Source of the DNA: JBOHRE01 sp050732635 | GTDB taxonomy: Bacteria; Gemmatimonadota; Gemmatimonadetes; Longimicrobiales; RSA9 | NCBI GenBank assembly: GCA_050732635.1 | Contig: JBOHRE010000030.1 | Location: forward strand, 1-33,728 | Length of the DNA stretch: 33,728 nt | Direction: 5' to 3' | Shown here: positions 10,268 to 19,900 of the stretch, in pieces | Numbering within the stretch: position 1 is the first letter of the stretch | How the letters are laid out: the number at the start of each line of letters is the position of its first letter | The notes under the pieces: model-generated | Told to the model about the DNA's origin: nothing | The model's database searches: none | Seen by the model: only the letters and a program-made list of their open reading frames with translations | Made by a program: the position numbers and the translations under genes

Positions 10268-10549
10268 GTTGGGGAGGTGGAAGGTCGTCATCATCTATCG
10301 CAGCCGACTGTCGAGCAGGGGCCAGGTGACGTTACGGCGAAGCGCCGCCGCCCTTGACCTCGCCCCCGGGGCATCCTGGAGCACAGTCCTCGTTCACAGC
10401 ATCCGTCGGGCGGGCGGACGGCGTCGCCCGGTTGACCTGCGCTACCACCGGCGATCGCCGCATCGGTGGGGCCGCAGCCGCTACCCTCGTGCGGCAGTGG
10501 TGGTACGCAGGATCCTGCGACGTGCTACTCACCGGCTCCGGGGAAGTGC

Positions 10550-13441
10550 ATGACTCTGGGACCCGGAACGCGCCTCGGCGTCTACGAAATCATCGGCCCG
10601 CTCGGGGCCGGCGGCATGGGCGAGGTCTACCGAGCGGTCCATGGCAAGCTGCAGCGTGAGGTGGCAATCAAGGTGCTGCCGCCCACACTGGCCGAGGACG
10701 CGAGCGGCAGCGCGCGCTTCGCGCGGGAAGCGCGGACAGCTTCCGCGCTGAACCATCCCAACATCATCACGATCCACGACATCGCGGAGGACGGCGGCGT
10801 CACCTTCATCGCGATGGAGCTGGTCGCCGGCCGGACGGTGCGCGAGCTGCTGGCGGACGGTCCGCTGCCGGTCGATCGCGCACTGCGCATCGCCGTGCAA
10901 ATCGCGGATGGGCTGGCGAAGGCGCACGCTGCGGGGATCGTCCACCGGGATCTGAAGCCCGCCAACGTTATGCTGACGGACGATGGGCTCGTGAAGATCC
11001 TCGACTTCGGTCTGGCCAAGCCGTTGCCGAGCTCGCAAGTGCGCGACGTCACCGGCGCGGCCTCGACGGTGGAGGGCGAAGCGCCGATCGCGGGAACGCC
11101 GCACTACATGTCGCCCGAGCAGTGGTCGGGCGAGAGCGTGGACCATTGCAGCGATCAGTTCTCGTTCGGCGTGCTGCTGTACGAGATGCTGGCCGGCGCG
11201 CCGCCGTTCGACGGCCCCTCGATGGGCGCCATCATGGCCGCGGTGCTGACTCGCGATCCGCCGCCGCTTCGCCGGCTGCGCGCGGAGGCGCCGGCCGAGC
11301 TGGAGCGCATCGTCGCGCGCTGCCTGCAGAAGGACGCATCGCTCCGCTTCACCACGTCCGATGAGCTGGCCGCCGCGCTGCACGCCTGTGAGGAGCGCCG
11401 CACGCGGCAGGCCCGTGGGCTTTCCGCCCGACTCAGGCGTCCGGCCCTGGCCGTGCCGCTGGCGGGCGTTGCGATCGCGATGCTGATCGGGGCCGGCGTA
11501 TGGGTGAACGGCGCCGAGCGGCGGTGGGCCGAGAGCGAGGCGATTGCCGAGATCGAACAGAAGATCGAGGAGACCGACCTGTTCGGCGCATGGCGGACGG
11601 CGCTGCTCGCGCAGAAGCACCTGCCCGGCGACGCGGAGCTCGAAAAGGCTTTGGCGCGCTTCACGATTCCCGTGCTGCTGAACACGCAACCGCCGGGCGC
11701 CGGGATCCTGGTCAAGAATTACGCAACACCTGATGCCGAGTGGATCTCCCTCGGCACGACGCCGCTGGAAACGCGGCTACCGTATGCGATGGCGCGCATT
11801 CGGGTCACGCTCGAAGGACACGAGCCCCTCGAGGTGGCGCCCTTCAGCAGCGTCGCATTCGGCGCACTCGCGCAGGGTTTCGTGCTCGACACGATCGGTG
11901 GGCGTCCGGCCGGCATGGTGCGGGTGCCCCCGGGGCCGGTCACGGCCATCAAGGGCGTGCTGAAGGACGAAGAGGGTCCGCTGACGATCGTCGGCAGCTA
12001 CTTCATGGATCGCTTCGAGGTCACGAACGCTCAGTACCAGGCGTTCGTGGACGCCGGCGGCTACAGCGAGCCGCGGTGGTGGTCGGAGCTCGAGGGCGCC
12101 GCGGCCGCGTCCTCGTTCGTCGACCGCACCGGCCGGCCGAGCCCCGTGGACTGGGAGCTGGGACGCCATCCGGAGGACGCAGCGGATCATCCGGTGAGCG
12201 GCATCAGCTGGTACGAAGCCGCCGCGTACTGCGCGTGGGCCGGCAAATCGCTGCCGACGATCTATCACTGGTTCCACGCGCTCGGCCAGGAGCAGGCGTC
12301 CGACATCATCGGGCACAGTAATGTGGGCGGCACGGCGAAGGCGCCGGTCGGATCGTTCGCGGGTCTGTCGGGCTACGGCACGTATGACATGACGGGGAAC
12401 GTGCGCGAGTGGGCGTGGAACGCGGCCGGGGAGCGCCGCTACAACGTGAGCAGCGCGTGGCACGAGCCGGGGTACGTCTCCCGATTCGCGGACACGCGCG
12501 ACCCGCTGAGCCGCGATCCCGAGAACGGCGTACGCTGCGTGCGCTACATCGACCCGGTCAGCGACGCGCAGCTCGCACCCGTGACGCGGCAGCTCCACTA
12601 CGTCCGCCCGGAGCCGATCGACGACCGCGGTTTCGAGCTGGTTCGTGCGATGTACGACTACGACCACGGCGGCCTGGATGCGCGCGTCGAATATGTCGAC
12701 GACAGCGCCGCCGAGTACCGCCGCGAGACGGTGTCGTTCAACACCGCCTACGGCGACGGGCGGATGGAGGCACACCTCCACATACCACGCGACGTGGAGC
12801 CGCCGTACCAGTCGGTGATCTGGTTTCCCGGCGGCGATGTGTACGCGCTGCGCTCGAGCGAGATGCTGTCCTCGAGCTATCTCGTCGATTTCATCCCGCG
12901 CACCGGCCGCGTGCTGGTGCAGCCAGTCTTCCACGGCATGTACGAGCGCTTCTCGCTGCCGCCGTGGGGGTCCGTGACGGCGATGCGGGACGAGATCATC
13001 CGCTGGTCGCAGGACCTGAGCCGCACGATCGACTACCTCGAAACGCGCCCGGACTTCGACCCGGAGCGGATCGCGTTCTACGGGTTCAGCAACGGCGCGC
13101 TCTTCGCGCCGATCTTCGGCGCGGTGGAGAGCCGCCTGGGCGCGAGCATCCTGCTGGGGGGCGGGCTGGTCCCGGAGGTCTTCCGGCCGGAATCGCACCC
13201 GGTGACCTTTGCGCCGCGCGACAGCACGCCCACGCTGATGATCAACGGCCGCGACGACTTCATAGTGCCGTACGACGTCGCGCAACGGCCGCTGTTCGAG
13301 CTGCTGGGTGCGCCGGCGGACCGGAAGCGTCACGTGGTCGGTGCCGGCGGTCACCTGCCGGATCGGACCGAGGTGATCCGGGCGGTTCTCGACTGGCTGG
13401 ACGAGCAGTTCGGGCCGGTTTCGAGGCGCGGCGGCGGGTGA
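10550..13441 (+). CDS. Kinase / PEGA-like / FGE-like / hydrolase fusion protein
   Basis: This encodes 963 residues from the ATG at 10550; the longer frame lacks any sensible N-terminal extension. The kinase spans about 12-275: GAGGMGEVY, VAIKVL, HRDLKPANV (about 131) and DFG at about 150, then GTPHYMSPEQ. A membrane helix lies at about 297-320 (VPLAGVAIAMLIGAGVW). Outside it is a PEGA-like beta domain (about 370-445: 'LLNTQPPGAGILV', 'LGTTPLETRLPYA'), then a formylglycine-generating-enzyme-like domain (about 456-672: 'MDRFEVTNAQYQAFVDAGGY', 'HPVSGISWYEAAAYCAWAGK', 'YDMTGNVREWAWN', 'NGVRCVR'). Last is an alpha/beta hydrolase of the dienelactone/prolyl-oligopeptidase type (about 683-963: FYGFSNGALFAP, MINGRDDFIVPY, GAGGHLPDR). 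The FGE-like part lacks the C-x4-C active-site pair. The role is unknown; the whole exterior may be a sensor or a tethered enzyme. Confidence 0.9.
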   Translation: MTLGPGTRLGVYEIIGPLGAGGMGEVYRAVHGKLQREVAIKVLPPTLAEDASGSARFAREARTASALNHPNIITIHDIAEDGGVTFIAMELVAGRTVRELLADGPLPVDRALRIAVQIADGLAKAHAAGIVHRDLKPANVMLTDDGLVKILDFGLAKPLPSSQVRDVTGAASTVEGEAPIAGTPHYMSPEQWSGESVDHCSDQFSFGVLLYEMLAGAPPFDGPSMGAIMAAVLTRDPPPLRRLRAEAPAELERIVARCLQKDASLRFTTSDELAAALHACEERRTRQARGLSARLRRPALAVPLAGVAIAMLIGAGVWVNGAERRWAESEAIAEIEQKIEETDLFGAWRTALLAQKHLPGDAELEKALARFTIPVLLNTQPPGAGILVKNYATPDAEWISLGTTPLETRLPYAMARIRVTLEGHEPLEVAPFSSVAFGALAQGFVLDTIGGRPAGMVRVPPGPVTAIKGVLKDEEGPLTIVGSYFMDRFEVTNAQYQAFVDAGGYSEPRWWSELEGAAAASSFVDRTGRPSPVDWELGRHPEDAADHPVSGISWYEAAAYCAWAGKSLPTIYHWFHALGQEQASDIIGHSNVGGTAKAPVGSFAGLSGYGTYDMTGNVREWAWNAAGERRYNVSSAWHEPGYVSRFADTRDPLSRDPENGVRCVRYIDPVSDAQLAPVTRQLHYVRPEPIDDRGFELVRAMYDYDHGGLDARVEYVDDSAAEYRRETVSFNTAYGDGRMEAHLHIPRDVEPPYQSVIWFPGGDVYALRSSEMLSSSYLVDFIPRTGRVLVQPVFHGMYERFSLPPWGSVTAMRDEIIRWSQDLSRTIDYLETRPDFDPERIAFYGFSNGALFAPIFGAVESRLGASILLGGGLVPEVFRPESHPVTFAPRDSTPTLMINGRDDFIVPYDVAQRPLFELLGAPADRKRHVVGAGGHLPDRTEVIRAVLDWLDEQFGPVSRRGGG

Positions 13442-13674
13442 TCGACGCCGTGATAGCGCTGGCGGACCCGGAGCGGCGGGACAAGACGGCTGATGGCGGC
13501 GCGGAGTTGCCCGTTTTCCAGCACACGACCCTCGTGGCGGCGTACCCACGCGCGACCGTACTCGACGGGGGACCAGGTACATACCGTAGCCGCATGAGCA
13601 CGCAGCCATGTCCAGGTGCGATTGACGTACAGCGTCTGGTTTGCCGTGGCGGCCGGCTGGCCTCGCACCACGCC

Positions 13675-13785
13675 GAGGTGCGGCGCGCGAGCGAGCGGCT
13701 GTGCGAGCCGCTCGCCACCGAGGACTACGGCTCGCTTCAACCCCGGCAGCACGTCCCGGAGCGGGGATCGTTGCACTTAGTATAT
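13675..13785 (+). pseudogene. EgtB-like N-terminal remnant
   Basis: The plus-strand frame through VRRASERLCEPLATEDYGS and LQPRQHVPE resembles the start of EgtB-type proteins ('...R.L.EPLS.ED...LQ.MPDVSP.KWHLAH...'), a DinB-like domain. The match ends where attC 7 begins, and no start codon or downstream FGE-like domain follows. I see nothing recognisable in 13442-13674. Confidence 0.35.
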
Positions 13786-13796
13786 GAATCCAAGCG

Positions 13797-13862
13797 GTCT
13801 AACGAGGCGTTGCACCTGACGGTCCGCTACGCGGCCCGCAGGTGAACGCCAGGGCGTTAGCC
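13797..13862 (+). repeat. attC site 7 (short, canonical)
   Basis: The inverse core GTCTAAC (13797-13803) matches the consensus and the core-like site is GTTAGCC (13856-13862). The arms GGCGTTGCACCTG and CAGGTGAACGCC pair with one unpaired left-arm base. At 66 nt, and without the GAAGCTG arm, it belongs to a different attC family from the other sites and resembles the short sites common in proteobacterial arrays. Confidence 0.88.
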
Positions 13863-13916
13863 CGACCTGTGACGCCTAGAGAGAGTCGCCTGGACGCTTA
13901 ACGAGCGGGAAACGTT

Positions 13917-15212
13917 ATGAAAAGCGCACCCATCGTGATTGCCGCGACCCTAGCGGTCTCCATAACACAAGCAGGCCCCGCGGGGGAAGCAGGGGCTAAC
14001 GTGCCCGCCAACATCCTCTACTTCGTTTCCGCCGCCGGAAACGATACAACCGCTGTGCCCAACGATCCCACTCGACCATACCGAAGTCCACGCGGGGCGT
14101 ACGCCGACATCCCATCCGACATCACCGGCGGCACAGGGGACCACGTCATCCGGCTGATGGACGGCAGTACGTATGGGCAGCTCCACATCACCGCAAAGCT
14201 CACCGATGCCGGTCACCGACTCGTGGTGGAAGCCGCCGACGGTGTGACGCCGACGTTGGACGCACACTCGACGGCCGATGGCAGCGTTGGAGAGCGTGCC
14301 GACAACCCTGCCTTGCGTATCGACGCGAACTATGTGGTCGTGCAAGGCTTGCGCTTCAATAACACCAGCCTGGACACCCTGATTAGTCGTTACTTTGGCG
14401 GCGCGGAAGTCATGGTCCGCCTCGAAGGATCGCACGTCACTTTTACTGACAACTACTTCGATGGAAACGAACGAGCACCGACGATCAAGGACATATTCCT
14501 CTACATCTGCGGTGCGGCCTCCGAGAATGTCATCTCTGATAACCGGTTCGACTTTTCCGGCGGCAAGTCGCTGATCCACATTAGCGCATCATGTGGTAGG
14601 GGCAGGCCGGGCAGGCAGATCATCCGAAACAACGTTCTGTCGCGTTTCGGGAACAAACCTCAATTCGTCTGCGCCGCGATCAACTTCGGCGGCGCCAGCG
14701 GAACGCTCGCCGGGCACAATTCCGTCGTCGAAACCAACACGATTTACGACAACGGCGATGGGTGCTACGGTCTCCTCAATACGAATGGGTCCATCCTGAC
14801 CGTCCGCAATAACATCTTCAGCAAGATCACCGGCCACCGGTATGCGATTGGATGCAGCGGAGTTGGCGGTGCGTCGTCTGGAATCGCTCACAACTCCTTG
14901 ATGTACGGAAACACCAATGACGTTGAGGCCAGGTGCGGCGCGGGTGGGGGCTGGAAGCTGGACACCTACTACTCCGAGGATCCGCACTTCGTGGATACTG
15001 CCGCGGCCCCACCAGACCTCCACGTCCAGTCCACCACCGGGTCTCGAAGAAGCGGTACTCTCCAATGGACTACCGACGAACACTGCAGCGTCGCGATCGA
15101 CAGGGCCTCCGCGGCTGAGGCGTTCGACCGCGAACCCGTACCGAACGGCGGCCGACGGAACCTCGGTGCGTACGGCAATACGCCCGAAGCATCAAAGTCG
15201 TGCGCCCGATAG
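13917..15212 (+). CDS. Secreted right-handed parallel beta-helix protein
   Basis: This encodes 431 residues with an N-terminal signal peptide (MKSAPIVIAATLAVSITQA). After a linker beginning ILYFVSAAGNDTTAV comes a series of beta-helix turns with the usual asparagine-rich pattern: YVVVQGLRFNNTSL, HVTFTDNYFDGN, NVISDNRFDFSGG, QIIRNNVLSRFG, SVVETNTIYDNGDG and LTVRNNIFSKITG. Many such proteins bind or cleave polysaccharides, but no catalytic motif can be assigned from sequence alone. The C-terminal part (DTAAAPPDLHVQ, AIDRASAAEAFDREPVPNGG, NLGAYGNTP) matches the common tail of 'choice-of-anchor Q'/beta-helix proteins. It lies downstream of attC 7, but no attC follows; the IS relic at 15243 is next. 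It is therefore probably the last cassette, with its own attC lost. Confidence 0.85.
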   Translation: MKSAPIVIAATLAVSITQAGPAGEAGANVPANILYFVSAAGNDTTAVPNDPTRPYRSPRGAYADIPSDITGGTGDHVIRLMDGSTYGQLHITAKLTDAGHRLVVEAADGVTPTLDAHSTADGSVGERADNPALRIDANYVVVQGLRFNNTSLDTLISRYFGGAEVMVRLEGSHVTFTDNYFDGNERAPTIKDIFLYICGAASENVISDNRFDFSGGKSLIHISASCGRGRPGRQIIRNNVLSRFGNKPQFVCAAINFGGASGTLAGHNSVVETNTIYDNGDGCYGLLNTNGSILTVRNNIFSKITGHRYAIGCSGVGGASSGIAHNSLMYGNTNDVEARCGAGGGWKLDTYYSEDPHFVDTAAAPPDLHVQSTTGSRRSGTLQWTTDEHCSVAIDRASAAEAFDREPVPNGGRRNLGAYGNTPEASKSCAR

Positions 15213-15242
15213 CGGGCCTTGATGGTAACCGGTAAAGGACCG

Positions 15243-15275
15243 GGGTGACAGAAGAGTCAAGGGACCTGGGTTACA
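15243..15275 (+). repeat. IS end, right copy (solitary)
   Basis: This is an inverted near-copy (28 of 33) of the IS end at 144-176. In this orientation the body of the element would lie to the right, but the P-II gene starts there instead, so only the terminus remains. It marks the junction between the cassette array and the nitrogen operon. Confidence 0.7.
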
Positions 15276-15292
15276 GTTGTTGGTCGACCCGC

Positions 15293-15664
15293 TCAGCCGT
15301 GCACCTCCCCGTGCCGGGGCTCCGGCGTGACCGCCAGCTCGTCCCGTTCACCGGTGCGGATGCGGTATACGCTGTGGACCGGCAGCACGAAAATCTTGCC
15401 ATCGCCGACGGTACCCGTGCGCGCTGCCTCGAGCAGTGCCGTCACCGTGCGCTCGACGAAGCCGTCGGAGACACCGATCTCGAGTCGCACCTTGTCGCGC
15501 AGCTCCATTTTCACGGTCGTGCCGCGGTAGGTCTCGACGGGCTGGAACTCGCCGCCATGGCCGTCGCCGCGCGTCACGGTGATGCCGCGCACATCGGCTT
15601 CGAACAGTGCCTCGAGCACGTCATTCAGTTTCTCCGGGCGAATGATGGCAACGATGAGCTTCAT
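15293..15664 (-). CDS. P-II family nitrogen regulator lacking the T-loop tyrosine
   Basis: This encodes 123 residues from the ATG at 15664 (MKLIVAIIRPEKL). The fold signatures are clear: the N-terminal MK-I-x-A-I-I-R-P-x-K-L, the T-loop region ETYRGTTVKMELRDKVRLEI, and the B-loop ARTGTVGDGKIFVLPV with VYRIRTGE. Aligning YRGTTVKMELRDK with the usual YRGAEYVVDFLPK places Val where Tyr51 is uridylylated in enteric GlnB/GlnK. The protein should therefore sense 2-oxoglutarate/ATP/ADP but not be modified at that residue. It follows amt by 8 nt and very likely controls Amt, as GlnK proteins do. The function is in the cytoplasm and at the membrane. Confidence 0.92.
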   Translation of the reverse strand: MKLIVAIIRPEKLNDVLEALFEADVRGITVTRGDGHGGEFQPVETYRGTTVKMELRDKVRLEIGVSDGFVERTVTALLEAARTGTVGDGKIFVLPVHSVYRIRTGERDELAVTPEPRHGEVHG

Positions 15665-15672
15665 GGCTGTTC

Positions 15673-16953
15673 TCACTCTCTGGTCGGGCCGCGCCGCTCG
15701 AGAACCAATACGGCGCCCTCACCACGGCTGTAGGCCTCTTCGCCGTGCTGGATCACGTCCATACCGACGCCTTCCTCGTTCTCGCTTCTGCGCAAAGCCA
15801 CGCCTAGGTCGATCAGCTTGAGCAAGCCGAACGTGATCGCCGCGCTGTAAGCGAACACGGCGCCGATGGCAGCTGCCTGGACCCCGAGCAGACGGACGTT
15901 GCCAGCGATCAGCCCGTCGGTCGGCGCGTTCCACGCCTGCTGTGCAAAGACGCCTGTCAGCAGCGCGCCGACAATACCGCCGAGGCCGTGGGCCGCGAAG
16001 ACATCGAGCGAGTCGTCGAGCGCCGTGCGCGGACGCCACAGAATCATGAAGTAGCTGGGCAGCGCGGCCAACGCGCCGAGTAGGATCGCACTCGTTGGCG
16101 CGATGAACCCTGCGGCCGGGGTGATCGCGACCAGTCCCACCACGGCGCCGGTCGCCGCGCCGACGGCCGTTGGCCGACCAGTACGGAACAGCTCGAGCAG
16201 CATCCACATCAGCAGCGTCGCGGCCGGGCCCAGCAGCGTGTTCGTGAAGGCGAGCGCGGCGACCGGCCCAGCGGACAGTGCGCTCCCTCCGTTGAAGCCG
16301 AACCAGCCGAACCAGAGCAGGGCGGCCCCGAGGAGAACGTACGGCACGTTGTGCGGCAGGAAGGCCTGGCGGCCATAGTCTTTACGACTACCGACCACGC
16401 GTGCGCAGACGAGCGCCGCGGCGCCCGCGTTGATGTGTACCACCGTTCCGCCAGCGAAATCGAGTGCGCCGAGCTGGCCGAGCCAGCCACCACCCCACAC
16501 CCAGTGTGCGACGGGGGCGTAAACCAGCAGGCTCCACAACACGATGAACAGCACGTACGCGCCGAAGCGCATCCGCTCGACCACCGCACCCGACACGAGG
16601 GCGGCGGTGATGATCGCGAAGCTGCCCTGATACGCGAAGAAGAGGAGCTGAGGGAACGCACCCCAGGGGCCGGCGTCGAGACCGACGCCACGCAGCAGCG
16701 CATGGCCGAGTCCGCCCAGCCACGCCGTACCCGGCGTAAACGCGAGGCTGTAGCCGAGGAACGCCCAGGCGAGTCCCACCACGCCCACCGAGGCGAGGCT
16801 CATCATGATGGTGTTGAGCACGTTCTTGCGACGTACCAGTCCGCCGTAGAAGAAGCCGAGCGCCGGCGTCATCAGCAGCACCAGCGCCGTGGAAACCAGC
16901 ATCCAGGCGGTGTCGTCGCCGCGCAGTGGCGGCGGAGCCGATTGCACGAGCAT
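15673..16953 (-). CDS. amt: Ammonium transporter
   Basis: This encodes 426 residues from the ATG at 16953. It shows the Amt/Mep/Rh pattern: an N-terminal segment DDTAWMLVSTALVLLMTPAL then GFFYGGLVRRKN, HWVWGGGWL, the family signature region DFAGGTVVHINAGAAAL, FGFNGGSAL, and a late FAAHGLGGIVGALLTG. The two pore histidines are present (VVHINAG and AAHGLGG). About eleven membrane helices are expected. The C-terminal tail is short and hydrophilic. It imports ammonium and lies between gltB and the P-II gene, six nt after the gltB stop. It is transcribed with both as a nitrogen-assimilation unit. Confidence 0.95.
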   Translation of the reverse strand: MLVQSAPPPLRGDDTAWMLVSTALVLLMTPALGFFYGGLVRRKNVLNTIMMSLASVGVVGLAWAFLGYSLAFTPGTAWLGGLGHALLRGVGLDAGPWGAFPQLLFFAYQGSFAIITAALVSGAVVERMRFGAYVLFIVLWSLLVYAPVAHWVWGGGWLGQLGALDFAGGTVVHINAGAAALVCARVVGSRKDYGRQAFLPHNVPYVLLGAALLWFGWFGFNGGSALSAGPVAALAFTNTLLGPAATLLMWMLLELFRTGRPTAVGAATGAVVGLVAITPAAGFIAPTSAILLGALAALPSYFMILWRPRTALDDSLDVFAAHGLGGIVGALLTGVFAQQAWNAPTDGLIAGNVRLLGVQAAAIGAVFAYSAAITFGLLKLIDLGVALRRSENEEGVGMDVIQHGEEAYSRGEGAVLVLERRGPTRE

Positions 16954-16958
16954 AGCCG

Positions 16959-19900
16959 TCAGTTGGTGAGAGCTGGCACCACGGCACGAAACCGGCGCCA
17001 CACCGGGTCGGGCTGCGTGAGAATCCAGGCCGCGCGCGTACTTCCCGTCCACTCGACGTGCTTGTCGACCAGCCGCCGGACCTGCTCCAGCTCGGTGGGC
17101 TCCGGCGCGCGACAGACCACGGAATCCGGATTCAGTCTCTGCGGCAGGCTGCCGTCATCGTCCCAGACGAAGGCCATCCCGCCGGTCATGCCGGCGCCGA
17201 AATTGAAGCCCGTGCCTCCGAGGACAATGACGCAGCCGCCCGTCATGTACTCGCAGCCGTGGTCGCCCACACCCTCGATCACGGCGCTCGCGCCGGAGTT
17301 GCGCACGGCGAAGCGCTCACCCGCGCTGCCCGCGGCAAAGAAGCTCCCGCTGGTCGCACCATACAGGGCGACGTTGCCGAGAATCACGCTTCGGTGCGGT
17401 GCCTCGCGGGCGCGACCGACCGGTCGCAGGATCAGCTCCGCACCGGAAAGACCTTTGCCGACGTAGTCGTTGGCCTGTCCCTCGAGCACGAGGCGGAGAC
17501 CCGGCGCGCCGAAGGCGCCGAACGATTGGCCTGCGCATCCCCGCAAGCGCAGCTCGATGGTCGACTTGGGCAGCCCTCGTGTGCCCCAGCGCAACGCAAT
17601 GTGGCCGGACACCCGCGCGCCCACCGAGCGATCGCTGTTGCGGATGCTCCACTCCCCATGGAACGGGTTGCCTCCATCGATCGCCGCTGCTGCCGCACGC
17701 CAGATCAGCTCATCCAGCGGTGCCGGTTCCGGGCGGTCGTTGCGTGCCACGCGACAGCGCGGCGCGTCGCCCGTGGCCGGCGTGAGCATGGGCGCGAGGT
17801 CGAGCCCGGCGTGCGAGCGGACCTGCCGCAGCAGCTCGGTCCTTCCGATCGCCTCGTCGAGGCCGCGGAAGCCCAGCCGTGCGAGCAGCACGCGGACATC
17901 CTCCGCGAGCAAGCCGAAGAAGCGGACCACCTGCTCGGGCGTCCCGCGGAAGTTGGCACGGAGCTCCGGACGCTGCGTCGCAATGCCTGTCGGGCAGTTG
18001 TTCAGGTGACACTGGCGTGCCATGTCGCAGCCCATGGCAACCAATGCCGCGGTCCCGAATCCGTACTCCTCCGCACCCAGCAGCGCGGCCAAGACCACAT
18101 CGAATGCAGTCATCAAGCCGCCGTCCACGCGCAGGCGGACGCGGCTGCGCAGGCCGTTCCGCATCAGCACCTGCTGCGTCTCGGCGAGTCCCAGCTCCCA
18201 CGGCGAGCCGGCGTGTTTGATGCTGCTCAGCGGCGACGCGCCGGTGCCGCCCGAATGACCCGAGATCACCACATAATCGGCGTACGCCTTCGCCACGCCG
18301 GCGGCGATCGTGCCGACGCCCGCCTGCGCGACCAGCTTCACGCCGACGCGCGCCGCTGGGTTGCACCGCTTCAGGTCGTAGATGAGCTGGGCCAGATCCT
18401 CGATGCTGTAGATGTCGTGGTGCGGCGGCGGACTGATCAGTGAGATGCCAGGCTGGGCGTGTCGCAGCCGAGCAATCAATTCCGTCACCTTGTGCCCGGG
18501 CAATTGTCCGCCCTCGCCCGGCTTCGAGCCCTGCGCGATCTTGATCTCCAGCTCCTCCGCCCGCGCCACGTACTCTGCGGTCACGCCGAAGCGGCCCGAT
18601 GCGATCTGCTTTATTTTGCTGTCCAGCCGCTCGCCGCCCACACCGGGAACGTACTGTTCCGGGTCCTCACCACCCTCGCCCGTGTTCGATCGGGCGCCCA
18701 GGCGATTCATTGCGATGGTCAGCGTGCGATGCGCCTCCGGGCTGAGCGCGCCCAGCGACATGGCTGACGTGACGAAGCGTTGCGCGATCGAGCCGGCCGG
18801 CTCGACCTCTCCCACGTCGCGGGCCGGGCCGACCGGCAGAAGGTCGATCAAGTCGCGCAGGTTCGCAGGCGCGGTCGGTCGGCCGAGCCGGCGGAACTCG
18901 TGCCATGCGTCATCGTCGCCGGGCCCACTACCGCGACGTGTCGAGCCGACCGCGCGTTGCAGCGCGCGCACCGCGATGGGCTGCCAGGCGTGAAACTCGG
19001 CCGACTCGCCTCTGCGGTAACGAAGCTGGCCGAGATCGGGCAGCTCCGCGGCCTCGAGCATGGCCGCAGCCGCCGCGTGCCGCTCGAGTAACATCGCCTC
19101 GAGCTGCGCCCAATCCAGCCCGCCGATGCGGCTGGGCGTTCCGGCGAAGCACCGCTCGACGACTGCGTCCGCGAGACCGAGCGCCTCGAAGAGCTGCCCG
19201 CCGCGATAGCTCGCGACGGTCGAGATGCCCATCTTCGACATCACCTTGCGCAGACCCAGCTCCAGCGCCTGCACCAGGCGGGGCTCGCCGTGCTCCGGGT
19301 CCAGCCGCCGCGCCGCGCGCAGCGCGAGCCATGGACAGATCGCCGCGGCGCCATAGCCACTCAGCACCGCAACGTGGTGTACGTCCCAGCAGTCGCCCGC
19401 CTCGACGGCGAGCCCCGCCCGTGTGCGCAGCGCGGTCGAGACCAGGTGGTGGTGAACCGCGCCGACGGCCAGCGCCATCGGCACGGGAACGAGCTCGGTC
19501 GAGGCCGAACGATCGGAGAGGAGCAGCAGCCGCGTGCCGGCCTGGACGGCGGCTTCCGCCCGCTGGCAGATCTCATCGATCGCGGCCGGCAGTCCGCCGG
19601 CCGCGGGCCGAAACACGCAGTCGACAGACGCGACCGCCAGGTCGGCGTCAGCTCGCAGCGCAGCCAACTCCTGCGACCGTATGATCGGCGACGCCAGCTC
19701 CACGCTGGTGGCCTGCGGACCCTCCCGCAGCAGGTGCGGCCGCGGGCCGAGCCAGGTCCGGAGCGACATCACCGCCGCTTCCCGCAGCGGGTCGATCGGC
19801 GGATTCGTCACCTGCGCGAAGGCCTGGCGCAGGAAGACATAGAGCGAGCGCGGACTCCGAGCGAGCGGCGGGATCGGCGTGTCGTCGCCCATCGACCACG

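Noticed and set aside
11918..12565. Functional formylglycine-generating enzyme
   Set aside because: The fold motifs are present but the catalytic C-x4-C pair is missing, so sulfatase maturation activity is not supported.
11777..13609. Long minus-strand open frame (610 codons) opposite the kinase fusion
   Set aside because: It is rich in Arg, Pro, Ala and His with no motif, and it mirrors the codon pattern of the plus-strand gene, which has clear domains. It is a GC-driven shadow, as are the long frames opposite gltB (19290-20936) and the sugar operon (21885-24968).
15243..15292. A complete insertion sequence to the right of the array
   Set aside because: Only the 33-nt terminus is present; the P-II gene follows directly and no transposase is encoded there.
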